The notes: generated by a model from the sequence alone, not told the origin. DNA of 64,000 bases from Sinorhizobium meliloti 4H41 (GCF_000375585.1 NZ_AQWP01000015.1:1-64000), one strand, 5' to 3'. Shown: positions 43,842 through 52,033, numbered from the stretch's first letter. Made by a program: numbers and translations.

Positions 43842-43907
43842 TCGCGCCGTACATTGAATGACGGTCTTTGCTTGCCGAATAGAAATATGCCCACGTCCCG
43901 GATTGCC

Positions 43908-43939
43908 TTATATCCAGATAGGAAGTTAGATGAGTCCAG
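43908..43939 (-). promoter_or_regulatory. Candidate TauR binding direct repeats
   Basis: On the minus strand, CTGGACTCAT (43939-43930) and CTGGATATAA (43917-43908) are direct repeats 22 bp apart, two helical turns. They resemble the CTGGACYTAA-type half-sites reported for TauR in Rhodobacter. They lie between tauA and tauR, nearer tauR. TauR is known as a taurine-responsive activator of tau genes and may repress itself. Confidence 0.55.
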
Positions 43940-43955
43940 TTTGATGAGGTGAACA

Positions 43956-45431
43956 ATGGCGGGCTCGACGGTCTCGGAAACGATCTTCTTCCTCGACCGG
44001 GCCAGCCAAACGGGCCTGCAGGCGCAGATCCGTGAAACGATCGTTTCGGCCGTATTGTCGGGCCGCCTGGCGCCGGGCGCCCAATTGCCCTCCAGCCGCA
44101 AGCTTGCGGCCTATCTGAATATTTCGCGGATCACCGTAACGCTCGCCTATCAGGAACTCGCTTCCCAAGGCTATGTGGAGGCGGCGAACCGGAGCGGCTA
44201 CCGTGTCGCCGGCAAACCCCCGACGACAGCAATCGCGATGCAGGCCGCCCATGCTGCGGCCGATGCGATCGACTGGTCGGCCAAGTTGCGCTCGACCTTC
44301 ATCGTGGCCAAGCAGATGCGTAAGCCCCTCGACTGGCGAGCCTATCCCTATCCGTTCCTATACGGTCAGATGGACCCGTCACTGTTCGATCTCACGGCCT
44401 GGCGCGACTGCGCGCGACGGGCGCTGGCGCGCGAGGATTTCGAGCTGATGGCGGGCGACTTCGCGGCGGCGGACGACATCCAGCTCGTCAACTATATCTG
44501 TTCGCGCACCTTGCCGGGCCGCGGCATCCGTGCGAACCCCGACGAGATCCTGGTGACGGTGGGCGCGCAGAACGCCCTCTGGATCGTCATCCAGCTCCTG
44601 TTGCGTCAGGGCGCCCATGCGGTCTGCGAGAACCCCTGCCATCCCGACATGAGTGCATCGCTTCGCTTGAGCGGCGCCGGGATCACCTTCGTCGATGTGG
44701 ACAGGGACGGCCTGCCGCCCGCCGCGCTTCCGCAAGAGGTTGATGCCGTGTTCGTCACGCCCAGCCATCATTCGCCGACCGGCGCGACGATGCCGATCGA
44801 GCGGCGGGCGGCCTTGCTCGAGGCGGCCGCCTCCAAGGACTTCATAATCGTCGAGGACGACTACGAGTTCGAGATGAGCTTTCTGGCGCCCCCTTCCCCT
44901 GCCCTCAAGGCCTTCGACCGCAGCGGGCGGGTCTTCTACATCGGCAGTTTCTCCAAATCGCTGTTTCCCGGCCTGCGTCTTGGCTATCTGGTGGCACCGG
45001 CTGCCGTGATCCGGGAGGCGCGGGCACTACGGGCGCTGATGTTGCGGCATCCGCCGGGACACCTCCAGAGAACGGCCGCCTATTTCCTGGCGCTCGGCCA
45101 CTATGATGCCGTGCTGCACCGGATGCGAGAGGAGTATCATCGCCGCCACATCATCATGGACGCCGCCCTCCGGGATGCCGGATTGAAGATTGCAGGATCT
45201 GCGGCTTTCGGCGGCACGTCCTTCTGGATCGAGGGGCCGGAAGGTCTCGATGCGGACCTGCTGATGAACGCTTTGCGCAAGGACGGCGTGCTGATCGAAT
45301 CCGGATCCCCCTTCTTCCCGCAGGACGACGGACCGTGCCGCTTCTTCCGCATGGGCTACTCGTCGATTGCACGCAACCGCATAGCCGACGGCGTGGCTCT
45401 GACCGCGGCGCGGATCGCGGAGCGGGGGTAG
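43956..45431 (+). CDS. tauR: TauR, MocR/GntR-type taurine-responsive regulator
   Basis: A 491-residue MocR protein. The N-terminal GntR winged HTH spans about 12-85 (GAQLPSSRKLAAYLNISRIT, VTLAYQELASQGYV). The C-terminal aminotransferase-fold domain (about 125-490) keeps the PLP Lys334 in GSFSKSLFPGLRLGY and acidic VEDDYEFE. TauR regulators use PLP and taurine to activate tau genes. It diverges from tauA. Its last 230 bp (about residue 416 to stop) are repeated at 53611-53849 at about 97% identity, suggesting DNA inserted downstream by recombination in this gene's 3' end. Confidence 0.93.
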   Translation: MAGSTVSETIFFLDRASQTGLQAQIRETIVSAVLSGRLAPGAQLPSSRKLAAYLNISRITVTLAYQELASQGYVEAANRSGYRVAGKPPTTAIAMQAAHAAADAIDWSAKLRSTFIVAKQMRKPLDWRAYPYPFLYGQMDPSLFDLTAWRDCARRALAREDFELMAGDFAAADDIQLVNYICSRTLPGRGIRANPDEILVTVGAQNALWIVIQLLLRQGAHAVCENPCHPDMSASLRLSGAGITFVDVDRDGLPPAALPQEVDAVFVTPSHHSPTGATMPIERRAALLEAAASKDFIIVEDDYEFEMSFLAPPSPALKAFDRSGRVFYIGSFSKSLFPGLRLGYLVAPAAVIREARALRALMLRHPPGHLQRTAAYFLALGHYDAVLHRMREEYHRRHIIMDAALRDAGLKIAGSAAFGGTSFWIEGPEGLDADLLMNALRKDGVLIESGSPFFPQDDGPCRFFRMGYSSIARNRIADGVALTAARIAERG

Positions 45432-45440
45432 GATGGATCT
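45201..45440 (+). repeat. Left copy of the tauR 3'-end direct repeat
   Basis: This 240-bp segment of tauR plus its stop and flank matches 53611-53849 with about eight differences, one being a single-base deletion before the stop. Similarity starts at GCGGCTTTCGGCGGC and ends just after GGATGRATCT. The two copies are in the same orientation, 8.4 kb apart, and bracket the accessory genes. Confidence 0.85.
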
Positions 45441-45500
45441 CCAGACGACCCCTTTTTGATCATGCTTTCCGGAACCTGCCGTTCATTCGGTACGCTCTTG

Positions 45501-46121
45501 CTAAGCCGGGGGCGGGGAGGATTGCGAAGCGCTCGGTATCCGCCTAGCAATGATGCCCGCGACGGTTTCGTCAGCAATGCGCGAGAGCTCTTCCGCTGTC
45601 GCGCCATCACGCGCCTGCACCGACATGCCCTGCTGTACGGCGGATAGGTACAGGGCGAGCCCCTCTGCTTCGGATCGGTCAAGCCATCGAGACAAGGCAT
45701 TCGCAATACGGTCGCGTAGCGCTCGCCGACGTTTGCCGAGCTCGTGTGCGAGTTCCTGCTGCTCGTCGGCAGCTTCGACCAAACCGGTCGAGATCATGCA
45801 GCCGCGCTCCTCGGCCGTCACTGCCCGGATCGCCGCATCGAGTAATCCTTTCAGCGCCTGCTCCAGCGTCACAGCGCCTTCCATGCCGTCGAGCGCACCG
45901 GGTAGGCCTGCATAAAGGTCGAGCGCTTCCCGGTAGAGGCCGGCTTTACTCCCAAACGCCGCGTACAGGCTTGGCGGAGCGATGCCGATCGCGCTCGTCA
46001 GGTCGGAGATCGACACGCCCTGATACCCGTAGCGCCGAAACAGACGCATCGCGGTCTCAATTGCTTGATCTCGATCGAAGCTGCGCGGGCCTGCGGAGCG
46101 GCGTTGGCGAGGCTTATCCAT
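45501..46121 (-). CDS. TetR-family regulator
   Basis: A 206-residue TetR protein. HTH region: FRRYGYQGVSISDLTSAIGI then APPSLYAAFGSKAGLYREAL. C-terminal ligand domain typical of the AcrR/YxaF group (ERGCMISTGLVEAADEQQEL). The start at 46121 gives a basic N-terminus (MDKPRQRRSAGPRSFDRDQA); an upstream Met was rejected because it reads through an operator-like repeat. It diverges from the epoxide-hydrolase-like gene 79 bp away, with near-identical repeats at both ends of the gap, so it most likely represses that gene. Confidence 0.86.
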   Translation of the reverse strand: MDKPRQRRSAGPRSFDRDQAIETAMRLFRRYGYQGVSISDLTSAIGIAPPSLYAAFGSKAGLYREALDLYAGLPGALDGMEGAVTLEQALKGLLDAAIRAVTAEERGCMISTGLVEAADEQQELAHELGKRRRALRDRIANALSRWLDRSEAEGLALYLSAVQQGMSVQARDGATAEELSRIADETVAGIIARRIPSASQSSPPPA

Positions 46122-46187
46122 AACGATCAGTAAACACAGCTTGACGCGGAAAGGCAATGCGTTAGCTTGTAGCGATCACTAAACATA
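46121..46187. promoter_or_regulatory. Paired GATC-centred operator-like repeats
   Basis: TAACGATCAGTAAACACA at 46121-46138 and TAGCGATCACTAAACATA at 46170-46187 match at 14 of 18 positions and are direct repeats 49 bp apart. Each contains a quasi-palindrome centred on GATC. One overlaps the TetR start, the other sits just before the hydrolase ribosome-binding site (AAGGAG), the expected layout for a repressor controlling both directions. Confidence 0.55.
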
Positions 46188-46200
46188 AGGAGCGCAACGT

Positions 46201-47148
46201 ATGAGCCGTCCACCATTCCCAAACATCAAGGGGTTCGGCTCCGTCCACGGCGTCCCCAGCCTGCCGCCGGGCTTCATCGACGTATTCGAAAGCTACCGGG
46301 TGCCTACCGGAGAGATCGAACTCCATGCCGATATCGGTGGCGAGGGCCCGCCGCTGCTGCTCCTCGGGGGCTGGCCGCAGAGCTGGTACATCTGGCGTGA
46401 CGTAATGCTGCCGCTGGCTGAGCGCTTCACACTCGTCGTGCCTGACCCGCGCGGGCTCGGGATCTCGGATAAGCCGGAAGAAGGCTATGACAAGGGGACA
46501 CTAGGCCGCGACCTGTTCGGGCTGATGACGGCGCTTGGCCACGAACGCTTCGCGCTGGTTGGCCACGATTGCGGCATGTGGGTAGGCTATGCGATGGCAG
46601 CGGACCAGCCCGAGCGGATCGCGCGGATTGCGCTGGGCGAGGCGATAATCCCCGGTGTCGCCGTCTCCCCGCCGCTGATCTCCGACGATCGGCAGCTCAG
46701 CGATTTTCTGTGGCACAACAATTTTTGTCGCGTGCGCGGGATCAACGAGGCGCTTGTAGTAGGTCGTGAGGAAATATTCTTCGACTACCAATTCACCAAG
46801 ATTCCGGTACCCAACCCTATCCCAGCCGACATCCGTGCCTTCTACATCGACCTAATCAAGCGCGATCGCCGGACGCTACGTGCGAGCTTCGATTACTACC
46901 GCGCCATCGACGATGACATTCCGGCAAATCGTGAACGGATGAAGACTCGGCTGACCATGCCGGTGCTAGGCTTCGCCGGCGAGTTAGCCTGCGCGGGCGC
47001 GGTGGAGGAGCAGCTTCGCCAGGTTGCTGACGATGTTCGCTGTACCATAATTCCGGAATGCGGACATTTCGTGCCGGAGGAAACACCGGGCGCGCTATTG
47101 GCACTGTTGAGGCCCTTCCTCGAGCCTTACCGCACTCACGCCAGTTGA
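46201..47148 (+). CDS. Alpha/beta hydrolase, epoxide hydrolase-like
   Basis: A 315-residue alpha/beta hydrolase. The oxyanion region is LLLLGGWPQSWYIWRDVMLP and the nucleophile elbow ALVGHDCGMWVGY, where Asp123 occupies the nucleophile position as in epoxide hydrolases and haloalkane dehalogenases rather than Ser. A catalytic His is in IIPECGHFVPEETP. A cap domain lies at about 150-245. Start has AAGGAG 10 nt upstream. Regulation by the divergent TetR gene is likely. The substrate is unknown; detoxification of an epoxide or ester is plausible. Confidence 0.85.
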   Translation: MSRPPFPNIKGFGSVHGVPSLPPGFIDVFESYRVPTGEIELHADIGGEGPPLLLLGGWPQSWYIWRDVMLPLAERFTLVVPDPRGLGISDKPEEGYDKGTLGRDLFGLMTALGHERFALVGHDCGMWVGYAMAADQPERIARIALGEAIIPGVAVSPPLISDDRQLSDFLWHNNFCRVRGINEALVVGREEIFFDYQFTKIPVPNPIPADIRAFYIDLIKRDRRTLRASFDYYRAIDDDIPANRERMKTRLTMPVLGFAGELACAGAVEEQLRQVADDVRCTIIPECGHFVPEETPGALLALLRPFLEPYRTHAS

Positions 47149-47157
47149 TCTGTATGT

Positions 47158-47191
47158 GCGTGACGTTCATTGCCAATGGCGAACGTCACGC
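47158..47191. terminator. Inverted repeat after the hydrolase gene
   Basis: GCGTGACGTTC and GAACGTCACGC form perfect 11-bp arms around 12 nt, 9 bp after the hydrolase stop. There is no T-run, so a Rho-independent terminator is not certain; it may act bidirectionally or be an operator. Confidence 0.45.
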
Positions 47192-47406
47192 ATGCTGCGG
47201 ACGCGACCGGGCCCCTTGCCGGCTTATCACTGGCACGCTGGCCGAAGCCCGAGGGCACCCAACCGGCGAGGCGAAGTGGTCACCCTGGCTGTTCGCATCG
47301 GCTTCGATTACAGCGTCGGCAGAGGCGCGCGGAGACTCCTGCGGCAAATTGTGCCCGATGCCGCCAGGACGCGGTGGCAGCAGGTCATGACAGACCGTTT
47401 CTTCAT

Positions 47407-47481
47407 GGTGCCGGGGATCAGCAGGATGTCCGGCGACCGCTGCAGGAGCCGCGCGTGCCCCACTTGCATTGGAGTTGCCTC
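47407..47481 (-). pseudogene. Aldo/keto reductase fragment
   Basis: A minus-strand frame reads EATPMQVGHARLLQRSPDIL and on through LIPGT, which closely matches the C-terminal part of aldo/keto reductases (ATPMQVALAWLLQRSPNIL, LIPGT). The sequence on both sides is not recognisable as this family, and no start or full frame exists. It appears to be a decayed gene in the 534-bp gap (47149-47682), which otherwise holds nothing I recognise except the inverted repeat at 47158. Confidence 0.5.
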
Positions 47482-47682
47482 CAACCGGCGCGACTTCGGA
47501 GCGCGTTTCAGCCTGTAGCGGGTTGAAGCCGCCCAGCGGGAACCAGGGGCATTAGCCGGATCGACGAAGCAGCCACCCGGGGCAGTCATAGTCTTTCTCA
47601 TTATTTGTAACATTTGAAGTTGCGCATGATGCTGGGCGCTCTATACTCGCGGCCCGAACGAGATTCAGAGCGAGACAGTAGA

Positions 47683-48633
47683 ATGGAACGTGTCGTGGAC
47701 GTGGTCATCGTGGGCGCGGGTGTTGCGGGTCTAAGCGCCGCTTTATTCCTCGGTAGAGCAGGCAGGTCCGCTATCATATTCGATGGAGGCACAACCCGGA
47801 TCGAAAGCGTTGAGGAAGTCCGCGAATACCTCGGCTTCGATGGGTTGCCGCCCCAGGAGCTGCTTGCCCGAGCCAGCGCTGAGGTCCAACAATACGGGGT
47901 CGAGATCATACGCCAGCGAGTAACGTCGGTAACACCACGCGCCGACGGCCTTTTCGAGGTGCATCACGGCCATTCGGTAAGGATGGCTCGCACCGTTGTT
48001 CTTGCAACCGGACTGATCGACAAACTGCCGCCGCTTTCAGGGTTGCCCAAGGTCTGGGGAAGAGATCTTCGTGTCTGTCCATGCTTCGACGGTTATGAGG
48101 TGCAAGGAAAGCGCTTCGTGGTCTTCGGAGTGCCCAACAGGCTGGTCCACATGGCATCATGGGTGTGGATGTGGTCTCGCGACGTGACGGTGGTTTCCGA
48201 GCATGCGTTCACCGACGTCGATCTCTATCGCCTGCGACTTTTGGAAATCGAGGTGATTGCCGACGAGGTGACGGGATTGGTTCACGGCGGCGAGCGACAT
48301 GAAGCGCTCACGACACGCAAGGGGAAATCGATCGTCTGCGACGCCGCCTGGATTGCTGCTGACATGGTCGCGGCCTCCGATCTCGCAGCTAGCCTATGTG
48401 ATGTTGACGACATGGGCCTGGCTCGGACCGACAGCGCCGGACGGACGAGCCGACCGGGGATTTTTGCCGTCGGAAACGCCGCCGATCCCGCCGCTCATCT
48501 CGCTCACGCGTCCGCTGCCGGCACCAATGTTGGCCCGCATGTCGTCATGTATCTGCTGGAGAGAGAAATAGAGCGGCGAACGGCCAATCAGAGGAATGGC
48601 GGCTCGGCTGACATCTCACGAAGAGCATCATGA
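47683..48633 (+). CDS. NAD(P)/FAD oxidoreductase, thioredoxin reductase-like with CPCF site
   Basis: A 316-residue flavoprotein of the thioredoxin reductase fold: FAD motif VVIVGAGVAGLSAALFLGRA, NAD(P) region starting VVFGVPNRLVHM and the C-terminal FAD motif GIFAVGNAADPAA. Where thioredoxin reductase has CATCDG, this has CPCFDGYE, so the second Cys is shifted by one and the canonical CxxC is absent. It therefore may not reduce thioredoxin; ferredoxin/NADP-type or small-molecule reduction is possible. The stop overlaps the start of an Rrf2 regulator (ATGA), so the two are coupled. Start at 47683; an upstream TTG frame was rejected. Confidence 0.83.
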   Translation: MERVVDVVIVGAGVAGLSAALFLGRAGRSAIIFDGGTTRIESVEEVREYLGFDGLPPQELLARASAEVQQYGVEIIRQRVTSVTPRADGLFEVHHGHSVRMARTVVLATGLIDKLPPLSGLPKVWGRDLRVCPCFDGYEVQGKRFVVFGVPNRLVHMASWVWMWSRDVTVVSEHAFTDVDLYRLRLLEIEVIADEVTGLVHGGERHEALTTRKGKSIVCDAAWIAADMVAASDLAASLCDVDDMGLARTDSAGRTSRPGIFAVGNAADPAAHLAHASAAGTNVGPHVVMYLLEREIERRTANQRNGGSADISRRAS

Positions 48634-49067
48634 GAACCGACAGCCGCTTGTCCCGCATGCTCCACGTCCTGCTGCACATGGCCCGCCATGATGGCCCATA
48701 TACATCCGAGCATATCGCCGGAATGCTTCAGACGAACGCCGTTGTCGTTCGTCGGACCATGGCTGGCTTGCGCGCCAACGGCTATGTTCGATCTGTCACT
48801 GGACAGGGGGGCGGCTGGACGATTGCCTGCGACCTCAACAAAACGACCTTGCTGGATATTCATCGGGCAGTCGGCGGCCGTCATATCTTCGCGATTGGCC
48901 TGGACAACGACAATCCATCCTGCGCGGTCGAACGGGTCGTCAACAGCGCAGTCGCGGATGCGCTGGATCGAGCCGAACGGCTGCTGATCGGCAGATTGGG
49001 CGAGGTCACACTCGCCGAGTTGGCGGAACAGTTCGATGCCATCTGCCACGCCGAACTCAAACAGTAG
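48630..49067 (+). CDS. Rrf2-family transcriptional regulator
   Basis: A 145-residue Rrf2 protein: MRTDSRLSRMLHVLLHMARH, winged HTH YTSEHIAGMLQTNAVVVRR, RANGYVRSVTGQGGGWTIA and LLDIHRAVGG. Only one Cys (PSC in NDNPSCAVERVVNSAV) is present, so it does not have the three-Cys Fe-S set of IscR/NsrR; members of this type sense thiol oxidation or small ligands. It is translationally coupled to the thioredoxin-reductase-like gene and probably controls it. Confidence 0.86.
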   Translation: MRTDSRLSRMLHVLLHMARHDGPYTSEHIAGMLQTNAVVVRRTMAGLRANGYVRSVTGQGGGWTIACDLNKTTLLDIHRAVGGRHIFAIGLDNDNPSCAVERVVNSAVADALDRAERLLIGRLGEVTLAELAEQFDAICHAELKQ

Positions 49068-49152
49068 CGCCATCGGAGGATGTCCGTTTCATGGTCTGAG
49101 ACTCGGCCCGAAGCCGTTGTTAAAGCTTCCTGAGGCCGACGCGACACCGACG

Positions 49153-49626
49153 TTACCCTGCTGTCACGCCGGCATCCCACCGATATAGCGCATCGGGCAT
49201 CTTCTCCTGACAGTCGGTTCCGTCCGTCTCACGAATCCTGACGAAGCCGTTTCGCTCGTAGAAGGCGATCGCATCAACATTCGCCTGGAAGACCCAGAGC
49301 TGAAGATGGTCGAAATGGTCCTGCGCCTTCGCAATCAGCTTCCGGCCGATCCCGCGACCCGTATAGCCAGGCAGAAGGTAAAGATGTTCTACCCAACTTT
49401 GCTTGAAGGCGCAGAAGCCGACGACCAACTGCTGTTCGTCAGCCACCCACACATCGCAGTCTCGGAACACGATGTTGCGGAAGTAGGCCTTGTCTTCCTC
49501 AAAGGTGTGCAGATCTGGCAAGTAGGGGAGAAAGGCTTGGCGCGACCTCCGGAATACAGATGCCACAGCCTCTGGTTCAGTAGATCCAGCTCGACGAATC
49601 TTGATGCTGCACGGATCGGAACTCAT
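49153..49626 (-). CDS. GNAT-family N-acetyltransferase
   Basis: A 157-residue GNAT protein: EPEAVASVFRRSRQAFLPYL at the front, VEHLYLLPGYTGRGIGRKLI as the acetyl-CoA pyrophosphate-binding motif and NVDAIAFYERNGFVRI at motif B. Substrate not identifiable. It stands alone between the Rrf2 gene (convergent) and an empty 270-bp stretch. Confidence 0.85.
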   Translation of the reverse strand: MSSDPCSIKIRRAGSTEPEAVASVFRRSRQAFLPYLPDLHTFEEDKAYFRNIVFRDCDVWVADEQQLVVGFCAFKQSWVEHLYLLPGYTGRGIGRKLIAKAQDHFDHLQLWVFQANVDAIAFYERNGFVRIRETDGTDCQEKMPDALYRWDAGVTAG

Positions 49627-49899
49627 CGCTTATGAATTTACCCTCGGTCTGGATGGGCGATCGACCCTGTGAGAATCGCGCTATCGATGTTCAAGTCAGT
49701 GTCGATGATTTAGGGAGCATTCATCGACGCCAGCAGAGCGCCATGGCTGAAACTCTTCGGGCAGTCCGAACCGCCCTGGCGGCCTGTCGGCAGTAAGCGC
49801 CTCCTTGCGCCTGCCCGGGGGCATCGGCGAAGAACTCCTGCTCGTTATCCGATCCCGGCCCGGTCCCCCGTCCAAGGTCACGACGCCAGACGCTCTCTA

Positions 49900-50364
49900 T
49901 CACGTCTTAACAGTCGGGTCACGTTCGCGCCTCCAGCGCATGTGAAGGATCGGATACGGTCGACCCTCTGAATCCGTGTCCGATCGTCCCTGCTGATCAA
50001 AGCCCATGGCTTCATAGAAGCCTTTTGCCGAGGCGTTCTGCTCGTTGACGTCGACGGTCGCCTCGCTCCGGGTTGCCAGAAACGAATGCAGAAGGAGCCG
50101 CCCGATGCCTTGACCCCTACTCTCAGCGTGGACGAACAAGGCATCGACATGATCTCCAGTCGTGCCCATGAACCCATGGGCGGTGTCATCCGCGTCAACC
50201 GCAACTGTGAAATCTGCGGTTGGCAGATACGACTTCTCGACGAGCTCGCCGATCTCGTCGAAGTCTTCCGCCGAGAGAAACTGGTGCGTCGCCAGAACCG
50301 ACGTGCGCCAGATCTCGAAGTTGCGCGCAAGGTCTTCGCGTTTCGCCGCTCTCAAGGTGAACAT
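49900..50364 (-). CDS. GNAT-family N-acetyltransferase
   Basis: A 154-residue GNAT enzyme: FTLRAAKREDLARNFEIWRT, VDALFVHAESRGQGIGRLLL (acetyl-CoA motif) and NEQNASAKGFYEAMGF. It resembles small YjaB-like acetyltransferases. Its start lies 13 bp inside the end of the NUDIX gene, so the two are translationally coupled. Substrate unknown. The stretch 49627-49899 downstream holds no gene that I can see. Confidence 0.85.
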   Translation of the reverse strand: MFTLRAAKREDLARNFEIWRTSVLATHQFLSAEDFDEIGELVEKSYLPTADFTVAVDADDTAHGFMGTTGDHVDALFVHAESRGQGIGRLLLHSFLATRSEATVDVNEQNASAKGFYEAMGFDQQGRSDTDSEGRPYPILHMRWRRERDPTVKT

Positions 50365-50951
50365 GCGGTGTCCTTGAAGAGGTGCAGCGCGGCATATTGC
50401 AGGAGCATAATGGTCTTGCCGTCGCGGATCCGGCCGTCGGCGATCATCCTCAGCGCCTCTTCGATTGTCGGCTCCAGACGTTCGATGTCTTCGCCTTCGT
50501 CCGGGTCGCCACCGCCCTCCGACACTTGATCAGTGGCCGAATAGGCTCCGACAAAGAAGTGAAGCCGTTCCGTCACCGATCCAGGGCTCATGAACGCTTC
50601 GAACACCCGACTGACATCGGTGACGCGGTACCCGGTCTCCTCCTCCACCTCCGCCTTGATCCGCTCTTCCGGTGTTGCCTTGTCCAGAAGGCCAGCGGGT
50701 GTCTCGATCAGAAGATCGTCATACCCGTTGACAAAGGCAGGGTAGCGGAACTGCCGGGTGAGCAAGACCTTTCGGCGCTGCAAATCGTAAAGCAGGATCG
50801 TCGCGCCATTGCCGCGATCGTAGGTCTCCCTGCTCTGTCTCTGCCACTCTCCGTCCGTCCGACGGAAGCTGAAGGTCGTCTTCTTCAGGACATACCAGTC
50901 GTCCGACAGGGTGGTCACCTGCTCAACCCGAATCCGATCTGCAACCGACAT
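50352..50951 (-). CDS. NUDIX hydrolase, NudK/ADP-sugar pyrophosphatase type
   Basis: A 199-residue NUDIX protein. The box GLLDKATPEERIKAEVEEETGY (19-mer core GX5EX7xEVxEEETG) has the metal-binding glutamates, although the usual Arg before the Glu is replaced by Ala-Glu. Preceding LLTRQFRYPAF and following SPGSVTERLHFFVG are typical of NudK/YffH GDP-mannose or ADP-ribose pyrophosphatases. It is followed by an overlapping GNAT gene. Upstream lies a region with TGCAATAT words shared with the divergent DeoR gene. Confidence 0.82.
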   Translation of the reverse strand: MSVADRIRVEQVTTLSDDWYVLKKTTFSFRRTDGEWQRQSRETYDRGNGATILLYDLQRRKVLLTRQFRYPAFVNGYDDLLIETPAGLLDKATPEERIKAEVEEETGYRVTDVSRVFEAFMSPGSVTERLHFFVGAYSATDQVSEGGGDPDEGEDIERLEPTIEEALRMIADGRIRDGKTIMLLQYAALHLFKDTACSP

Positions 50952-51182
50952 ACACGTTCTCCATCACATACTGCACGATATTGCATGATATTTGTGTTCG
51001 TGCAATATACGGAGCATCGGCGACGGACGCATCATGGCGGGCGCGTTAAGGCGAGCTTCCACGTTCGGGAAATTCCTGCAGTCACTCCCGAGCCTGCATT
51101 GCAGAGCCGCCACGGGCTGGAGCTAGGGATTCAATTGCAGCGGTTATTGCCGGTTTGCACTATCTGAAAAGGAAGCTTCCAC
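50952..51182. promoter_or_regulatory. Divergent region NUDIX / DeoR with ATATTGCA inverted repeat
   Basis: ATATTGCA at 50978-50985 and TGCAATAT at 51001-51008 form an inverted repeat 23 bp apart. It could be the operator of the DeoR protein encoded to the right. The same TGCAATAT word lies upstream of the other DeoR gene of the window (near 31736). The remainder of this 231-bp gap holds no gene. Confidence 0.4.
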
Positions 51183-51938
51183 ATGCTGACCACTGAGCGC
51201 AAGGCGCTGCTCCTCGACGCCCTCGGCAAGGAAGGCCGGATCGTCGCGAAAGAGTTCAGCCAGAAGCTGGGCCTATCCGAGGACACGATCCGGCGAGACC
51301 TTCGGGAGCTTGCTGGCGAAGGACTACTTCAACGCGTGCATGGCGGCGCTCTCCCCGCCTCCAAGGCACTCAAAGACCTTCCCACGCGCCGAAATGTGTC
51401 AGTCAACGACAAGGCCGAGATCGCCAAGGTCGCCGCCGGCATGGTCAAGGAAGGACAGATCGTCTTCCTGGATGGAGGCACGACGACAATCAGGCTCGCG
51501 CGCGCCCTCCCAAAGGGCTTGAAGGCGACGGTCGTGACCCATAGCCCCGACGTCGCAACCGCTCTTCTTGATCATCCGGGAGTGGATGTGGAGCTTATCG
51601 GCGGTCACATCTACAAGCATTCGAACGTCTCCGTAGGGGCCGTCGCCATCGAAGCAATATCGCAGATCCGCGTGGATCTCTACTTCATGGGCGTGACCGG
51701 TATCCATGTAGAGCACGGCCTGACGACGGGAGACCGCGAGGAGGCGGCGGTGAAGCGGGCGATCTGCCGGCAGGCTGCTGAGACGGTCGTGCTTGGCTCG
51801 AGGGAAAAGGTCGGTGCCGTCTCCGCGTACAGCGTCGTTGGCTTCGATGACGTCGACGGGCTTATTGTGAGCAGGAAGTGTCCCGAGGATCTGCTCACCC
51901 CTCTTCGCGATCTAGGCACGCAGATCATATCGTCGTAA
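51183..51938 (+). CDS. DeoR/GlpR-family transcriptional regulator
   Basis: A 251-residue DeoR protein. HTH: IVAKEFSQKLGLSEDTIRRD then LLQRVHGGA. The sensor domain has VFLDGGTTTIRLARALP, VDVELIGGHIY and VDLYFMGVTGIHVEHGLTTG. GGAAG precedes the start. No sugar operon is attached, so the target is uncertain; the divergent NUDIX-GNAT pair is the nearest candidate. Confidence 0.88.
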   Translation: MLTTERKALLLDALGKEGRIVAKEFSQKLGLSEDTIRRDLRELAGEGLLQRVHGGALPASKALKDLPTRRNVSVNDKAEIAKVAAGMVKEGQIVFLDGGTTTIRLARALPKGLKATVVTHSPDVATALLDHPGVDVELIGGHIYKHSNVSVGAVAIEAISQIRVDLYFMGVTGIHVEHGLTTGDREEAAVKRAICRQAAETVVLGSREKVGAVSAYSVVGFDDVDGLIVSRKCPEDLLTPLRDLGTQIISS

Positions 51939-52033
51939 ATGGCGGACAGTGGCGGAAAGGAAGGCTCATTCCTGTCGCAAGATTCGTCGCTTCATAGCCA
52001 AAACACCAGCTTCCAAGCTAAGCCGGGAGCCCG

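Noticed and set aside
51939..52033. Sequence starting ATGGCGGACAGTGG after the DeoR gene
   Set aside because: A frame of about 130 codons overlaps the opposite-strand gene at 52034 and has no domain or ribosome-binding site.
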